This document shows positions 20,847-28,157 of a stretch of DNA of 40,096 nt, in pieces. The DNA lies in IMG/VR virus record IMGVR_UViG_3300036859_000445, positions 1 to 40,096 of that record. One strand, 5' to 3'. A program made the position numbers and the translations under genes. Position 1 is the stretch's first letter; the number at the start of each line of letters is the position of its first letter. The DNA is from a virus. Below the pieces are notes generated by a model. That model searched no databases. It was given only the letters and a program-made list of their open reading frames with translations, and had not been told where the DNA came from.

Positions 20847-21316
20847 TCAGTGTTTTCCTGCTCGGGAGCCTGATCAATATGGCGAAGCCAAGGAGTCTTG
20901 GGAGAACGGACGTCAGGCTTGCCGTTTCGTGTCTTTTTCCCACCACGCTTTTCTCCCTTACGTGCACCAAGGGCAGTACTAAGTGTAGGAGGAAGAAGAT
21001 GGACTGTTACCCCTGAAGGATAAAATCCAGCCTTATCATAAGCCTTAATCATCGCTTGTGTTTCTTTGGAGATGATGTAGCGCTTAATGTGATTACCATA
21101 ATGAATCCGAGCAATAGTTGCACCAATTTTTACAGCAAGAGCACCATCATTAACTGTTCGCATAATGCCACGAGCAGCTACACAAGCTTCTGGATTTCTA
21201 GCAATTGCACCCTTAGAATCCCGTGGACGAGTTTGAAATTTAATCTCTTCAGTTGCATCGACAATAGGGACATTGGAATCAAGATTTCCATTACTCCAAA
21301 CAGATTCTGCTGACAT
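20843..21316 (-). CDS. 157-aa phage hypothetical protein
   Basis: GAIARNPEACVAARGIMRTV..ALAVKIGATIARIHYGNHIKRYIISKETQAMIKAYDKAGFYPSGVTVHLLPP resembles a conserved actinophage family of unknown function, with a Cys-containing helix, a beta-hairpin and a terminal strand. The C-terminus is strongly basic (ARKGEKRGGKKTRNGK), which may mean nucleic-acid binding. Confidence 0.6.
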   Translation of the reverse strand: MSAESVWSNGNLDSNVPIVDATEEIKFQTRPRDSKGAIARNPEACVAARGIMRTVNDGALAVKIGATIARIHYGNHIKRYIISKETQAMIKAYDKAGFYPSGVTVHLLPPTLSTALGARKGEKRGGKKTRNGKPDVRSPKTPWLRHIDQAPEQENTE

Positions 21317-21319
21317 TTC

Positions 21320-21754
21320 CTAAACGCTCTCTTTCATTTTATCTTCGATTTGTGAAATTAACTGCTTAGTTTCTTCTAAATCTTCTTGGATTAGGGGGTA
21401 AACATCCACAGATAGTTGACTTATGATAGGTACCATTTCCTTGAGTTTCTGGTTAATTTCCTGAACGAATCCGTTCTTAGGAGGAACCCCGTCATTTACG
21501 CAGGTGGGGGAGGCATTCTGAGGCTGTCGGTTACCGACATTCGGTAACCCAAATTCCTTAAGCCACCCAGAAAATGTTTGTTGCTTAATTCCAAGTTTTC
21601 TAGAAAAAGATGTCGCATTAACAGTTACTACTTTTCCTCTAATCTTCTCGTCTGTCTCTAGTCCTTCGTACTTTTCAAAGAGGCGAACTACTCGTTCCCG
21701 ATAACCCGTTGCAATGCCTTCATATTCTGATTGAATTTCTGACCATTTAATCAT
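21320..21754 (-). CDS. Putative helix-turn-helix DNA-binding protein
   Basis: 144 residues. NATSFSRKLGIKQQTFSGWLKEFGLPN is a good helix-turn-helix, followed by a Pro/Asn linker and a C-terminal coiled-coil-like helix. It is the second gene of the leftward operon, behind the ribbon-helix-helix regulator, which suggests an early regulator. Confidence 0.6.
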   Translation of the reverse strand: MIKWSEIQSEYEGIATGYRERVVRLFEKYEGLETDEKIRGKVVTVNATSFSRKLGIKQQTFSGWLKEFGLPNVGNRQPQNASPTCVNDGVPPKNGFVQEINQKLKEMVPIISQLSVDVYPLIQEDLEETKQLISQIEDKMKESV

Positions 21755-21908
21755 TATTTTCTCTGTCTTGTAGTTCTTTCCTTAGAAGGTAGCGGATAAA
21801 TTCGCTGACGTTGGTGTCGTTGTTTACACAATGAATCTTGACCAGGCGCAGAAGCTCCTTGTCAATCATTATTGTGGTGATCTGTTGTCCAGGTGGTGCT
21901 TTGCTCAT
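21747..21908 (-). CDS. Ribbon-helix-helix regulator, leaderless
   Basis: 53 residues: a strand ITTIMIDKELLRLVKI, then helices CVNNDTNVSEFIRYLLRKEL, the CopG/Arc-type ribbon-helix-helix layout. It is the first gene of the 22-kb leftward operon. A TTGACA/TAACGT promoter ends 6 bp before its ATG, so the transcript probably begins at the start codon. Autoregulation of the divergent promoter region is likely, though no operator was identified. Confidence 0.7.
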   Translation of the reverse strand: MSKAPPGQQITTIMIDKELLRLVKIHCVNNDTNVSEFIRYLLRKELQDRENND

Positions 21909-21914
21909 AGGACT

Positions 21915-21944
21915 ACGTTACCACAGGCTATGGGTCCCTGTCAA
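21915..21944 (-). promoter_or_regulatory. Main leftward early promoter
   Basis: On the minus strand a consensus TTGACA (21939-21944) and TAACGT (21915-21920) are spaced by 18 bp. The expected start site falls at about 21908, the A of the regulator's ATG, implying a leaderless mRNA. This is the only strong promoter at the head of the leftward gene block. Confidence 0.75.
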
Positions 21945-21949
21945 GGGGG

Positions 21950-22165
21950 GTCGTCCTGGTGGGGGGGAAGGGCTCCCTGCCTCTTCCTGATGGGGGTCAG
22001 CCTAGCAAGGCTCGGGGCTCAACCGGTCGGCGGAAGGGAGGGACCGCCAAGCAGGAACTCCCGAGCCATGCTAGACTGAAGGTCTACCGCTTGCCTTGGG
22101 CGGTAGCCAGGTGAGGTTGGCGCCTCTCCTGCCTTCTAAGTATAGCATACGGAAAGGGAGGACCA
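21950..22165 (+). promoter_or_regulatory. Divergent control region with rightward promoter
   Basis: A G-rich, GC-rich noncoding stretch. CTACCGC/GCGGTAG (22083-22105) forms a 7-bp hairpin and GGCGG/CCGCC another nearby. TTGGCG (22117-22122) and TATAGC (22141-22146), spaced 18 bp, form a plausible rightward promoter for the primase gene, with AGGGAGG before its GTG. An upstream TGCTAGACT could be an extended -10. A small RNA from this region is possible. Confidence 0.5.
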
Positions 22166-23062
22166 GTGGCTCTAGCGGATCCTCGTGGATTAATTTTCGC
22201 AAAACAAATTTCTGAGTGGGGTTGGAAGATAGCTCCTGGATTCATCTCTAAAGCTGGAGCCAAAGTTCCTCTTTGTGGTGATTGGACCAAAAACGCAACA
22301 AAGAACGTTACGCAGTTAGAAAAATGGTGGGCTTCTCGTCCTTGGTTGTGGCCGGGTGTAGTTTCTGGAGTGGGGAGTTGTTTAGTGGTTGATTGTGACA
22401 AACCAGATGCAGTAGAACTTTTCTTAAGTTGGGGATTTGAAAAAGAAGATTGTCTGTCTTATCACACCCCCGGCAAAGGTGGAGGATTACATGCTATTTG
22501 GAATTGGCCTTCTTATTTAGATAAAAACTTCGGACAAAAGAGATTTGGATTGGAAACGGGAGGTTCAATCCAATTCCGTGGAAATAATCATTTCACAATG
22601 CTTATTGGATGTCAACGTTCAGATGGAAAGTATTCACTGATAAATACCCCGGATAAACCTTCTGAGTTTCCTAGAGAATTGTGGGATAGACTTCCAACTG
22701 AGGGTTGGACCTTTACAGGAGAAGGCAATTCAGGGAACTCTGAGGTTAAGAGTATTTCTCCAGAAGATGTTTGGAAAGCGGCTCCTTATTTCGATGGACG
22801 TAAAAATACCTTAGCCGGGCTTGCATGGTTTTTAGTGTCTGCTGATTGCTATTCAGACTCTGAAGTTTTGAATTGGTGTTTGTCTTTTGGTAGAGAGTGT
22901 TGCATTCCTGAGCTTGATGCGGAAGTTTGTGAGAAAAAAGCACAGTACGCTATTAATAGGTGGGCAGCAGCAAAAGAATCTTCACGCCGAATGGAACAAA
23001 AATGGGGAACACACGCTCAGCGGGGTAGTTTGCTAGAAATAAATCGTGAAAGGATTTTTTAG
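22166..23062 (+). CDS. Primase-polymerase (bifunctional PrimPol, N-terminal part)
   Basis: 298 residues, GTG start with AGGGAGG four bases upstream. The PrimPol pattern is visible: WGWKIAPG, LEKWWASRPWLWPGVVSGVGSCLVVDCDKPDAVE with acidic VDCD, then SYHTPGKGGGLHAIW and IQFRGNNHF. The family makes RNA/DNA primers and is normally fused or linked to a D5/SF3 helicase, as here. The frame ends in TAG directly followed, in the same frame, by the helicase gene. The C-terminal 100 residues form the usual helical PriCT-like extension. Confidence 0.85.
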   Translation: MALADPRGLIFAKQISEWGWKIAPGFISKAGAKVPLCGDWTKNATKNVTQLEKWWASRPWLWPGVVSGVGSCLVVDCDKPDAVELFLSWGFEKEDCLSYHTPGKGGGLHAIWNWPSYLDKNFGQKRFGLETGGSIQFRGNNHFTMLIGCQRSDGKYSLINTPDKPSEFPRELWDRLPTEGWTFTGEGNSGNSEVKSISPEDVWKAAPYFDGRKNTLAGLAWFLVSADCYSDSEVLNWCLSFGRECCIPELDAEVCEKKAQYAINRWAAAKESSRRMEQKWGTHAQRGSLLEINRERIF

Positions 23063-24463
23063 GTGAGGAGTGATGAAGAAAGAAAAACGGATGATCCAAA
23101 TCTAGCAGAGCATCAATTAAATGAAGCTGGAACCGCAGAAATGTTAGCTGAAGATTGGAAAGATAGTCTTAGATGGTCTGAAGAATTAAATCGCTGGTTA
23201 GTCCGGAGAGATGGAGAGTCAGTCTGGCGTCCAGATGTTTTAGTAGAACGAACGGCAAAGGCTGTTGTAACCTGTTCTCGAAGAAAGATAACATGGGGTT
23301 ATGAACGTTTTTTAAAGCCTACCTTTATAAGGAATGCTTTGGAATTCGCAAAGCCTTGGTTAGCAATAGATCTTTCTGAATTTGATACAAATCCTTGGGC
23401 TTTGAATACGCCTGTAGGGGTAATTAATCTTTTGACCGGTGAGCTAATTCCGTCTGATCGGGTTGTGGGGCTTTATCGCCTTCAAACTCGTGTTGCTTCG
23501 GATTCTAAATGCAAGACTCCTAAGTGGCTAAATCATCTACAAATAATGTGCCATGGTCAACAGGAATATATTGATTACCTTCAGTTATTGGCGGGGATTA
23601 CTCTCATTGGAGATCAGAATCTTAAGCCTCATCTGTGTCCTCAATTAAATGGGCTTGGTAGGAATGGCAAGGGAGTTTTTTTACAGGTACTTGCGTGGGC
23701 TTTGGGAGATTACGCTAAAAACGGATCAACTAGGTTGTTAACAACAACTGAGAATGCACACACCACAGAACAAGCTAGTTTGTGTGGGAAAAGAATGGTT
23801 ATAATTGAGGAAGTTAAACGGATTAACAGTTCGATCCTAAAAGATCTTACAGGTGGTGGTATGATAAGTGCTCGTAAAATGCGAGCAGACGATCAAGAAA
23901 TTCTAAAGACATGGACCATCTGGTTTAATAATAATGGGGCAATGCAATTTAGTGGAGACCAATCAGATGGGTTGTGGGATCGAATTCCAACCATAAGTTT
24001 AGGAGAAGGAATTCCTGAAGAATTTCGAGTAGCTGATTGGACTGAGCAAGTTAAAGAGGAGGCGCCGGGAGTTTTGTGGTGGGCTCTGGAGGGTTTGAAG
24101 CGGTACTTGGAGTTGAAAGAAAATGGTTTGGGTATTGTTACGCCTAGTTTTGTGAAGAAGGCTGTCTTAGAGCGTCGCAAAGATGCGGATCCAATTAAAA
24201 CTTATTTGTTGGAATTTTATGAATTTGACAAGGATTCGAAAGTAAAGGCAACGGTGTTTAAACAAGGACTTAGAGATTGGGCTGAAGGCACTGGGGAAGG
24301 TAAAGTAGGGGGTCAAAGGATGATTTATGACCATTTAAGAAATGCCTTAGGCTTAACTATAGAGGAATCTACAGGAGGTGTGTTTTGGATCTTTGGTCTT
24401 CGGAAGAAAGAAATTAGCCTTGCGGAGTTGGGTTCGGAGTGGGAAGGGAGGAGTTGGAATTGA
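23063..24463 (+). CDS. SF3/D5-like replicative helicase
   Basis: 466 residues, GTG start with AAAGGA 8 nt upstream. A D5-N-like region (residues about 30-180) precedes the SF3 ATPase: Walker A LNGLGRNGKGVFLQ (195-208), Walker B KRMVIIEEV, motif C IWFNNNGAMQF, then a C-terminal winged-helix-like part. It is expected to unwind DNA at the origin and to work with the primase-polymerase encoded just upstream. The two genes abut in one frame, separated only by TAG. Confidence 0.88.
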   Translation: MRSDEERKTDDPNLAEHQLNEAGTAEMLAEDWKDSLRWSEELNRWLVRRDGESVWRPDVLVERTAKAVVTCSRRKITWGYERFLKPTFIRNALEFAKPWLAIDLSEFDTNPWALNTPVGVINLLTGELIPSDRVVGLYRLQTRVASDSKCKTPKWLNHLQIMCHGQQEYIDYLQLLAGITLIGDQNLKPHLCPQLNGLGRNGKGVFLQVLAWALGDYAKNGSTRLLTTTENAHTTEQASLCGKRMVIIEEVKRINSSILKDLTGGGMISARKMRADDQEILKTWTIWFNNNGAMQFSGDQSDGLWDRIPTISLGEGIPEEFRVADWTEQVKEEAPGVLWWALEGLKRYLELKENGLGIVTPSFVKKAVLERRKDADPIKTYLLEFYEFDKDSKVKATVFKQGLRDWAEGTGEGKVGGQRMIYDHLRNALGLTIEESTGGVFWIFGLRKKEISLAELGSEWEGRSWN

Positions 24464-24746
24464 GGACAAAAGGTGTAGTCCACTTGGAAAAATGGCCTCT
24501 GACCTGCTATAGTGGAGTTGAGAGTGGTAAAGTGGAGTTCAGGGACTGTATAGACAACGTATGCGCATGTGCACGCATGCAGGTGAGAATCTCGGGCTTA
24601 TGTAAAAGTGAACTCCACTCCACTCGAAAACCACTTTGGGAGGGTAAAGGTGCTGGTCAGAGGGTATTTTTGAGCTGGAAGGGGCATTTTCGAAATCCCC
24701 TGAACTCAAAAGGGATAAATCTGTTAAGGTTGGGGGGTGTAAGGGT
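24464..24746 (+). other. Repeat-rich noncoding gap, candidate replication origin
   Basis: AGTGGAGTT occurs at 24511 and 24531; AGTGGAGTTCA (24531-24541) is matched by the inverted TGAACTCCACT (24609-24619). More CCACT/AGTGG cores lie between 24479 and 24634. Inside the large loop are three consecutive palindromes, ATGCGCAT, GTGCAC and GCATGC (24551-24570). An iteron-like array next to primase and helicase genes is a typical origin setting, but an operator array is also possible. A 103-codon frame across it is judged spurious. Confidence 0.45.
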
Positions 24747-25067
24747 ATGAGCGGTCCCAAGCCCCCGTCACGGACCGAATTGGTAGCAATTGACCTGAAA
24801 CAGCGAGCGATTGAATTAGCTCGTTCCGAGACTGAATCGCTTGTTGCGGAGACAACGTATAAAGTGGTAAAGGTTCTTGTTGGTGCTTTGGATTCGGATG
24901 ATGAACGGATTCGGTTGGATGCTGCTAAGACGCTGTTGGATAGATTAATGCCTAAGCTAGCCTCGGAGAAGTTGAGTGGAGGGGATGAAGAAGTTGTGGA
25001 GACTGTAGATAATCAGTTGTTGATAGATGAGATTAAAGAGATAGCTCGTGGACGACAAGCTTCTTAG
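24747..25067 (+). CDS. Possible small terminase subunit
   Basis: 106 residues. A helical N-terminus (VAIDLKQRAIELARSETESLVAETTYKVVKVLVGAL) precedes DSDDERIRLDAAKTLLDRLMPKLASEKL, a pattern seen in small phage proteins linked to packaging, and an acidic C-terminal helix. It precedes the large terminase by 3.7 kb with only small genes between. The match is by eye and weak; a general DNA-binding role is the alternative. Confidence 0.4.
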   Translation: MSGPKPPSRTELVAIDLKQRAIELARSETESLVAETTYKVVKVLVGALDSDDERIRLDAAKTLLDRLMPKLASEKLSGGDEEVVETVDNQLLIDEIKEIARGRQAS

Positions 25068-25455
25068 GGGTAGTTGTCAGATAGGTAAGTCGGTTGTTGA
25101 GTGGACCTTTACAAGGGAGGAACTGATGGACTTAGTAGGTAAGACGTGCAAAGAGAAGTTGGAGGAACTAGGAATAAGGCGGCTAGGACAGCGAGTTAAG
25201 ATATGTTCGGGTAGGCATGCTGGTGTTGTTGGAGTTGTAGAGTGTATTAACTGGGAGAGTGCAGAACTTCGGCTGGAAGGGTTAGGAAGGTGGTTCGGGC
25301 CTGGTTTCTTTCTAGTGTTGGATCCTGATTATTCGGTGGTGGAGAGGAAAGTGTGGGAAGGTCCGGTTAATGTTGTTCCTCGTAAGTCTAGGGTGGAGTG
25401 TGTTACGGATGTTGTTAGTGTTACTAAGGGTTTTCTCCCACGGAGAATTAAATAA
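25048..25455 (+). CDS. KOW-motif-containing hypothetical protein
   Basis: 135 residues, GTG start overlapping the previous gene by 20 nt. LGQRVKICSGRHAGVVGVVECINWESAELRL has the KOW/SH3-like pattern of a Gly-flanked strand pair. The C-terminus is basic (GFLPRRIK). Function unknown; RNA or protein binding is typical of KOW domains. Confidence 0.55.
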   Translation: MDDKLLRGSCQIGKSVVEWTFTREELMDLVGKTCKEKLEELGIRRLGQRVKICSGRHAGVVGVVECINWESAELRLEGLGRWFGPGFFLVLDPDYSVVERKVWEGPVNVVPRKSRVECVTDVVSVTKGFLPRRIK

Positions 25456-26281
25456 AAATATTGTTTAGTGTTAAATACTGTCAGTAAGTTAATAGAATGT
25501 TGTTTAGGAGAGGTTTTGGGGGAAGGTGAATAGGGTTGTAAAAGGGTCCGTGAGTGGTAAGGTGCTGCGCCTCTCTCAAGACGCTCCAAAAATTCCAGGA
25601 TTTTTACCCCGTAGAATTTCTTAATTTCCAAATTAAGATTTTTCCAAATATTCCTTTAATTAAAAAGTCAAAAATTCTGTGGCGAAAAAAATTTTGAACT
25701 CGGCGATATCCTCTTATAGGAAATTTTGCCTGTCCCCACCAACTCCCCAACTTGGTGGAGTTTCCCCACCCCGGCATAGCTCCGCCCCGCCGTTGGCTCG
25801 CCGCCGCCGGAGCGTGCTCTGCCCCGCCGTCGACACCGGGATACCCCGCCCTAAGGCTGCTCTGCCGTCTCGCCACCGTGGGATGCGTGAAGGTAGGTGC
25901 GTGTCCTGGGCGTCTGTAGCCTCCTCTCGCTGGCTTCGAGGTTGGGCGTGCTGCCTAGGGGCCGCCCCGAGGGGCGAGGCTTAGGCGGGCGCCTACGGGA
26001 GTGCTGGTGGGGAAGGTTCTTCCGTAGCGCCTATATGAAGGATGACAGCCCGGCTGTGGAGTAGATAGAGAACTGCGACAGATATGCCCCAGTTCATTGA
26101 AAACAGGTTCTTGACAAAATCAAAAACGTTCGAACGCCGGTTTTTGCGAAACGGGCCGGAGGCGAAAATCGCAGAACGGCGTTGGAGCGGAAAGTGAAGA
26201 ACGGCGTTGGAGCGAAGATTCTTCTAGGGCAGCGGTAGATTTCCATTGACTTCGGATAGGCGTTCGTGGTTCAATCATGTT
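25456..26281. other. 825-bp noncoding stretch with sharp AT-to-GC shift
   Basis: The first part (to about 25735) is AT-rich; from about 25740 the DNA becomes strongly GC-rich with the hairpin CCACCAA/TTGGTGG (25736-25758). Further on are ACAGCC/GGCTGT, a TTGACA (26111), the 10-bp palindrome CGTTCGAACG (26127-26136) and a 17-bp direct repeat AGAACGGCGTTGGAGCG at 26173 and 26198. No frame in it has convincing protein character. It probably holds a promoter or operator region for the GC-rich cluster. Confidence 0.5.
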
Positions 26282-26488
26282 GTGAACAAGAACGTAGAAC
26301 TCAGCCCCCTAACCTCCACCACATGGGTGAGTGCCGATTGGCGCTACGTGGTTGAGATGGCACCGACCTACAGCGAGCCCTACGCCGTTACGGACAAGGG
26401 CCGGCTGGTCGGTACCTTCGCTTCATTCGAGGACGCTGCAGCGTGGCTCAGCCGCTTCGACGCCGGTGAAGTGAGGGCTCAGTCCTAA
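26282..26488 (+). CDS. 68-aa hypothetical protein of GC-rich island
   Basis: GTG at 26282 (a TTG at 26246 would add 12 residues; neither has a clear ribosome-binding site). WRYVVEMAPTYSEPYAVTDKGRLVGTFASFEDAAAWLSRF has the strand-strand-helix look of small actinophage proteins. Codon use is GC-rich, unlike the flanking phage genes. Function unknown. Confidence 0.5.
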   Translation: MNKNVELSPLTSTTWVSADWRYVVEMAPTYSEPYAVTDKGRLVGTFASFEDAAAWLSRFDAGEVRAQS

Positions 26489-26703
26489 GCAGGAAAAGGC
26501 GCTCAAGTTCACGAAGTGAGATGCCGATAACAGAGGTGAAGGGCAGCACCGAGGAGGAGAGTCCCGAGGGATCTCCAAAGCCGAGGTTAGTGGGAAGCCG
26601 AAAGTCTGGGAGAGCAGGGTGTCCAGGCAAATACGTAGGGACCACACTCGATCCTCCTCGGTCCTGCTCTGACGAGTCGCCACCTAGAAGGAGAAGGAAA
26701 CCG

Positions 26704-26913
26704 ATGTTCACCCAGATCCCGCAGGTCCCCTCAGGTTCCATCGTCACCGTCGAAATCGTTCGGAACGGCATCACGGTCCGCAGGACCGGTCCCGTTGCCG
26801 CACAAACCACTACGTCGATCACGCTCCGTACCGCTGCTGGTCGGATGGGGCGTCCCATCTACTTCCCTCGCAACGTCAAGGTCGTCGGGTACGTTGTTCC
26901 TTCGGAGGCTTGA
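26704..26913 (+). CDS. 69-aa small beta-barrel-like protein
   Basis: AAGGAGAAGGAA before the ATG is the strongest ribosome-binding site in this cluster, which overrides a longer frame to 26521. VPSGSIVTVEIVRNGITVRRTGPVAAQTTTSITLRTAAGR resembles an SH3/OB-like barrel. Function unknown. The untranslated 215 bp upstream contain the inverted repeat CCGAGGAGGA/TCCTCCTCGG. Confidence 0.55.
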   Translation: MFTQIPQVPSGSIVTVEIVRNGITVRRTGPVAAQTTTSITLRTAAGRMGRPIYFPRNVKVVGYVVPSEA

Positions 26914-26914
26914 G

Positions 26915-27097
26915 ATGCTCATGCTGCCTACCGTCCACTACGTCAACGACGACCAGACCACTGCCTACATCACACCGATTTCCGGGGCAGTTCGCCTCCG
27001 TGTGGACTTCACGCCGTTCATGAGTCGAGACGGTAAGCCTTCCGTTTGGATTCACGCCGAGGGGCAGGATGTTCTGGAGATTCAGGTGGTTGCGTGA
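26915..27097 (+). CDS. 60-aa hypothetical protein
   Basis: The ATG at 26915 follows GGAGG at six bases. VHYVNDDQTTAYITPISGAVRLRVDFTPFMSRDGKPSVWIHAEGQDVLEIQVV is all-beta. The stop overlaps the next ATG as TGATG. No family recognised. Confidence 0.55.
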   Translation: MLMLPTVHYVNDDQTTAYITPISGAVRLRVDFTPFMSRDGKPSVWIHAEGQDVLEIQVVA

Positions 27098-27294
27098 TGG
27101 ATCCGACAACCGCATTGATGAACCTTCGAGGGATTGTGTCCGACCTTCACAACCCCGCTCGAATCGAAGTAGAGGGACTTGACCGCCTTGCTTATGACTT
27201 CGCCGAAGTCTTCGAAGCGCTTGACAACTGGCTGTCCCGTGGCGGTTTCCTGCCCGAGCAGTGGAAAGGGGTCGAGAATCGAATTTGGCGATAG
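27097..27294 (+). CDS. 65-aa actinophage-type small protein
   Basis: The C-terminal FEALDNWLSRGGFLPEQWKG motif is one I recognise from many small proteins of mycobacteriophages and related phages, following a helical N-terminus (ALMNLRGIVSDL). Function unknown. Its presence in the GC-rich island supports an actinophage source for the island. Confidence 0.65.
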   Translation: MDPTTALMNLRGIVSDLHNPARIEVEGLDRLAYDFAEVFEALDNWLSRGGFLPEQWKGVENRIWR

Positions 27295-27307
27295 ATAAGT
27301 CTGATTC

Positions 27308-27363
27308 TCGCTCAAGTGCATCTAGCGTTCTGCCGATAACTGTGGTTAGATGCACTTGAGCGA
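27308..27363. other. Perfect 17-bp inverted repeat
   Basis: TCGCTCAAGTGCATCTA (27308-27324) is repeated exactly in inverse orientation at 27347-27363 with a 22-nt spacer. It follows the 65-residue gene and ends just before AAAGGAAA of the next gene. It could be a terminator, an RNA processing site or a protein-binding operator. Confidence 0.8.
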
Positions 27364-27376
27364 AAGGAAACTCCGA

Positions 27377-27511
27377 ATGAACCGCAACGTCTCCACCATG
27401 ACTCACGAGGAGTTGGTACAACTCCTCCTCTTCTCCGACTGTCCCGTAGCCCGAGAGACCGCCCGCACCGAACTCCGAGCCCGCCTGCTGCACACAACCG
27501 AGGGGAAGTAA
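27377..27511 (+). CDS. 44-aa hypothetical protein
   Basis: AAAGGAAA lies before the ATG. The sequence is two helices: MTHEELVQLLLFSDCPVARETA and RTELRARLLH. GC-rich codons. Function unknown; it lies 4 bp before the lipoprotein gene and is probably co-translated. Confidence 0.5.
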   Translation: MNRNVSTMTHEELVQLLLFSDCPVARETARTELRARLLHTTEGK

Positions 27512-27515
27512 CCCG

Positions 27516-27851
27516 ATGCTCGTTCGCCGAATTCTCACTGCTGCCGTTCTTCCGATCATCTTCCTCTCCGGTTGTTCAAAGACTAGTGGTTCGACGGAAC
27601 TCACCAGGGCCGAGTGTGTTGTCCGTGCTAGTGATGCTTCAGATAGCTTGAGCGCCGTCGCTCGAATGTCAAAAACAACGAATCCTTCTTCGTCCTACGC
27701 TGTTCAAAACCTCTTGCGTGAGGGTAGGGAAGCAGTGGCGCAAGGCCGTTCGTTGGTTCGTGATTGCCAGATCCTGGGAGACACTTCCACCGTCGAAGCG
27801 AACCTTGACACGGTCGACCGGACCATGGCCCTGCTTGATGCCCTTTCCTGA
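27516..27851 (+). CDS. Lipoprotein
   Basis: 111 residues. A signal peptide with lipobox (RRILTAAVLPIIFLSGC, Cys at residue 20) predicts lipid anchoring to the membrane. The mature part is helical and Ser/Ala-rich (ECVVRASDASDSLSAVARM; ANLDTVDRTMALLDAL) with two further cysteines. Phage lipoproteins often block superinfection; that role is inferred. AGGGGAAG precedes the ATG. A long terminator follows. Confidence 0.75.
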   Translation: MLVRRILTAAVLPIIFLSGCSKTSGSTELTRAECVVRASDASDSLSAVARMSKTTNPSSSYAVQNLLREGREAVAQGRSLVRDCQILGDTSTVEANLDTVDRTMALLDALS

Positions 27852-27866
27852 AACGCATTACGAAAC

Positions 27867-27909
27867 GAGCGGGTCGAGTTCAACGATACACGTTGAGCCG
27901 GCCCGTCTC
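27867..27909 (+). terminator. Long hairpin terminator after the lipoprotein gene
   Basis: About 19 bases on each arm (GAGCGGGTCGAGTTCAACG against CGTTGAGCCGGCCCGTCTC) pair with a few mismatches around a 5-nt loop, followed by GCTTTG. It lies between converging genes and probably stops transcription from both sides. Confidence 0.75.
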
Positions 27910-27965
27910 GCTTTGTAGGTGGGTGCACTAAACTCAAAAAATATTATTTTCCACCCCAAACCAAC

Positions 27966-28157
27966 TTACTCATCAGTAACACACTCATGCACTCCACCCT
28001 CAATCCGTTCCCCTACCCTAACTTCCTTCTCACACCGACCGCAAAACCCGTACTCACAACCCCACGCACACCCACCTACACCATAATCTACACTCTCAGG
28101 GTTCATTTCAAACACGATCTCGGTTTTACAATACGGACACACGTTACCCAATTCCAA
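27966..28157 (-). CDS. 63-aa zinc-ribbon-like protein
   Basis: CPYCKTEIVFEMNP, CAWGCEYGFCGRC and a last HEC give six or more cysteines, enough for one or two zinc sites. The TTG at 28157 overlaps the upstream gene; a GTG at 28142 that starts just before CPYC is an alternative. It is the last gene of a short leftward unit. Confidence 0.6.
   Translation of the reverse strand: MELGNVCPYCKTEIVFEMNPESVDYGVGGCAWGCEYGFCGRCEKEVRVGERIEGGVHECVTDE

Noticed and set aside
23060-23062. TAG as a recoded sense codon (alternative phage genetic code)
   Set aside because: TAG also terminates the portal, the 861-residue protease gene and several small genes at sensible positions, so general reassignment is not supported.
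24439-24750. 103-codon plus-strand frame
   Set aside because: It has no ribosome-binding site, overlaps the helicase end, has unlikely composition and spans the inverted repeats.
25604-25984. Open frames on both strands at the AT/GC boundary
   Set aside because: Composition reflects GC-rich DNA rather than protein; no ribosome-binding site or family resemblance.
26246-26281. TTG start for the 68-residue GC-rich gene
   Set aside because: No ribosome-binding site and atypical residues; the GTG at 26282 is as well supported and shorter.
26423-27604. Long minus-strand frames antisense to the GC-rich small genes
   Set aside because: They mirror GC-rich codons of the plus-strand genes, which have good ribosome-binding sites and overlap geometry.
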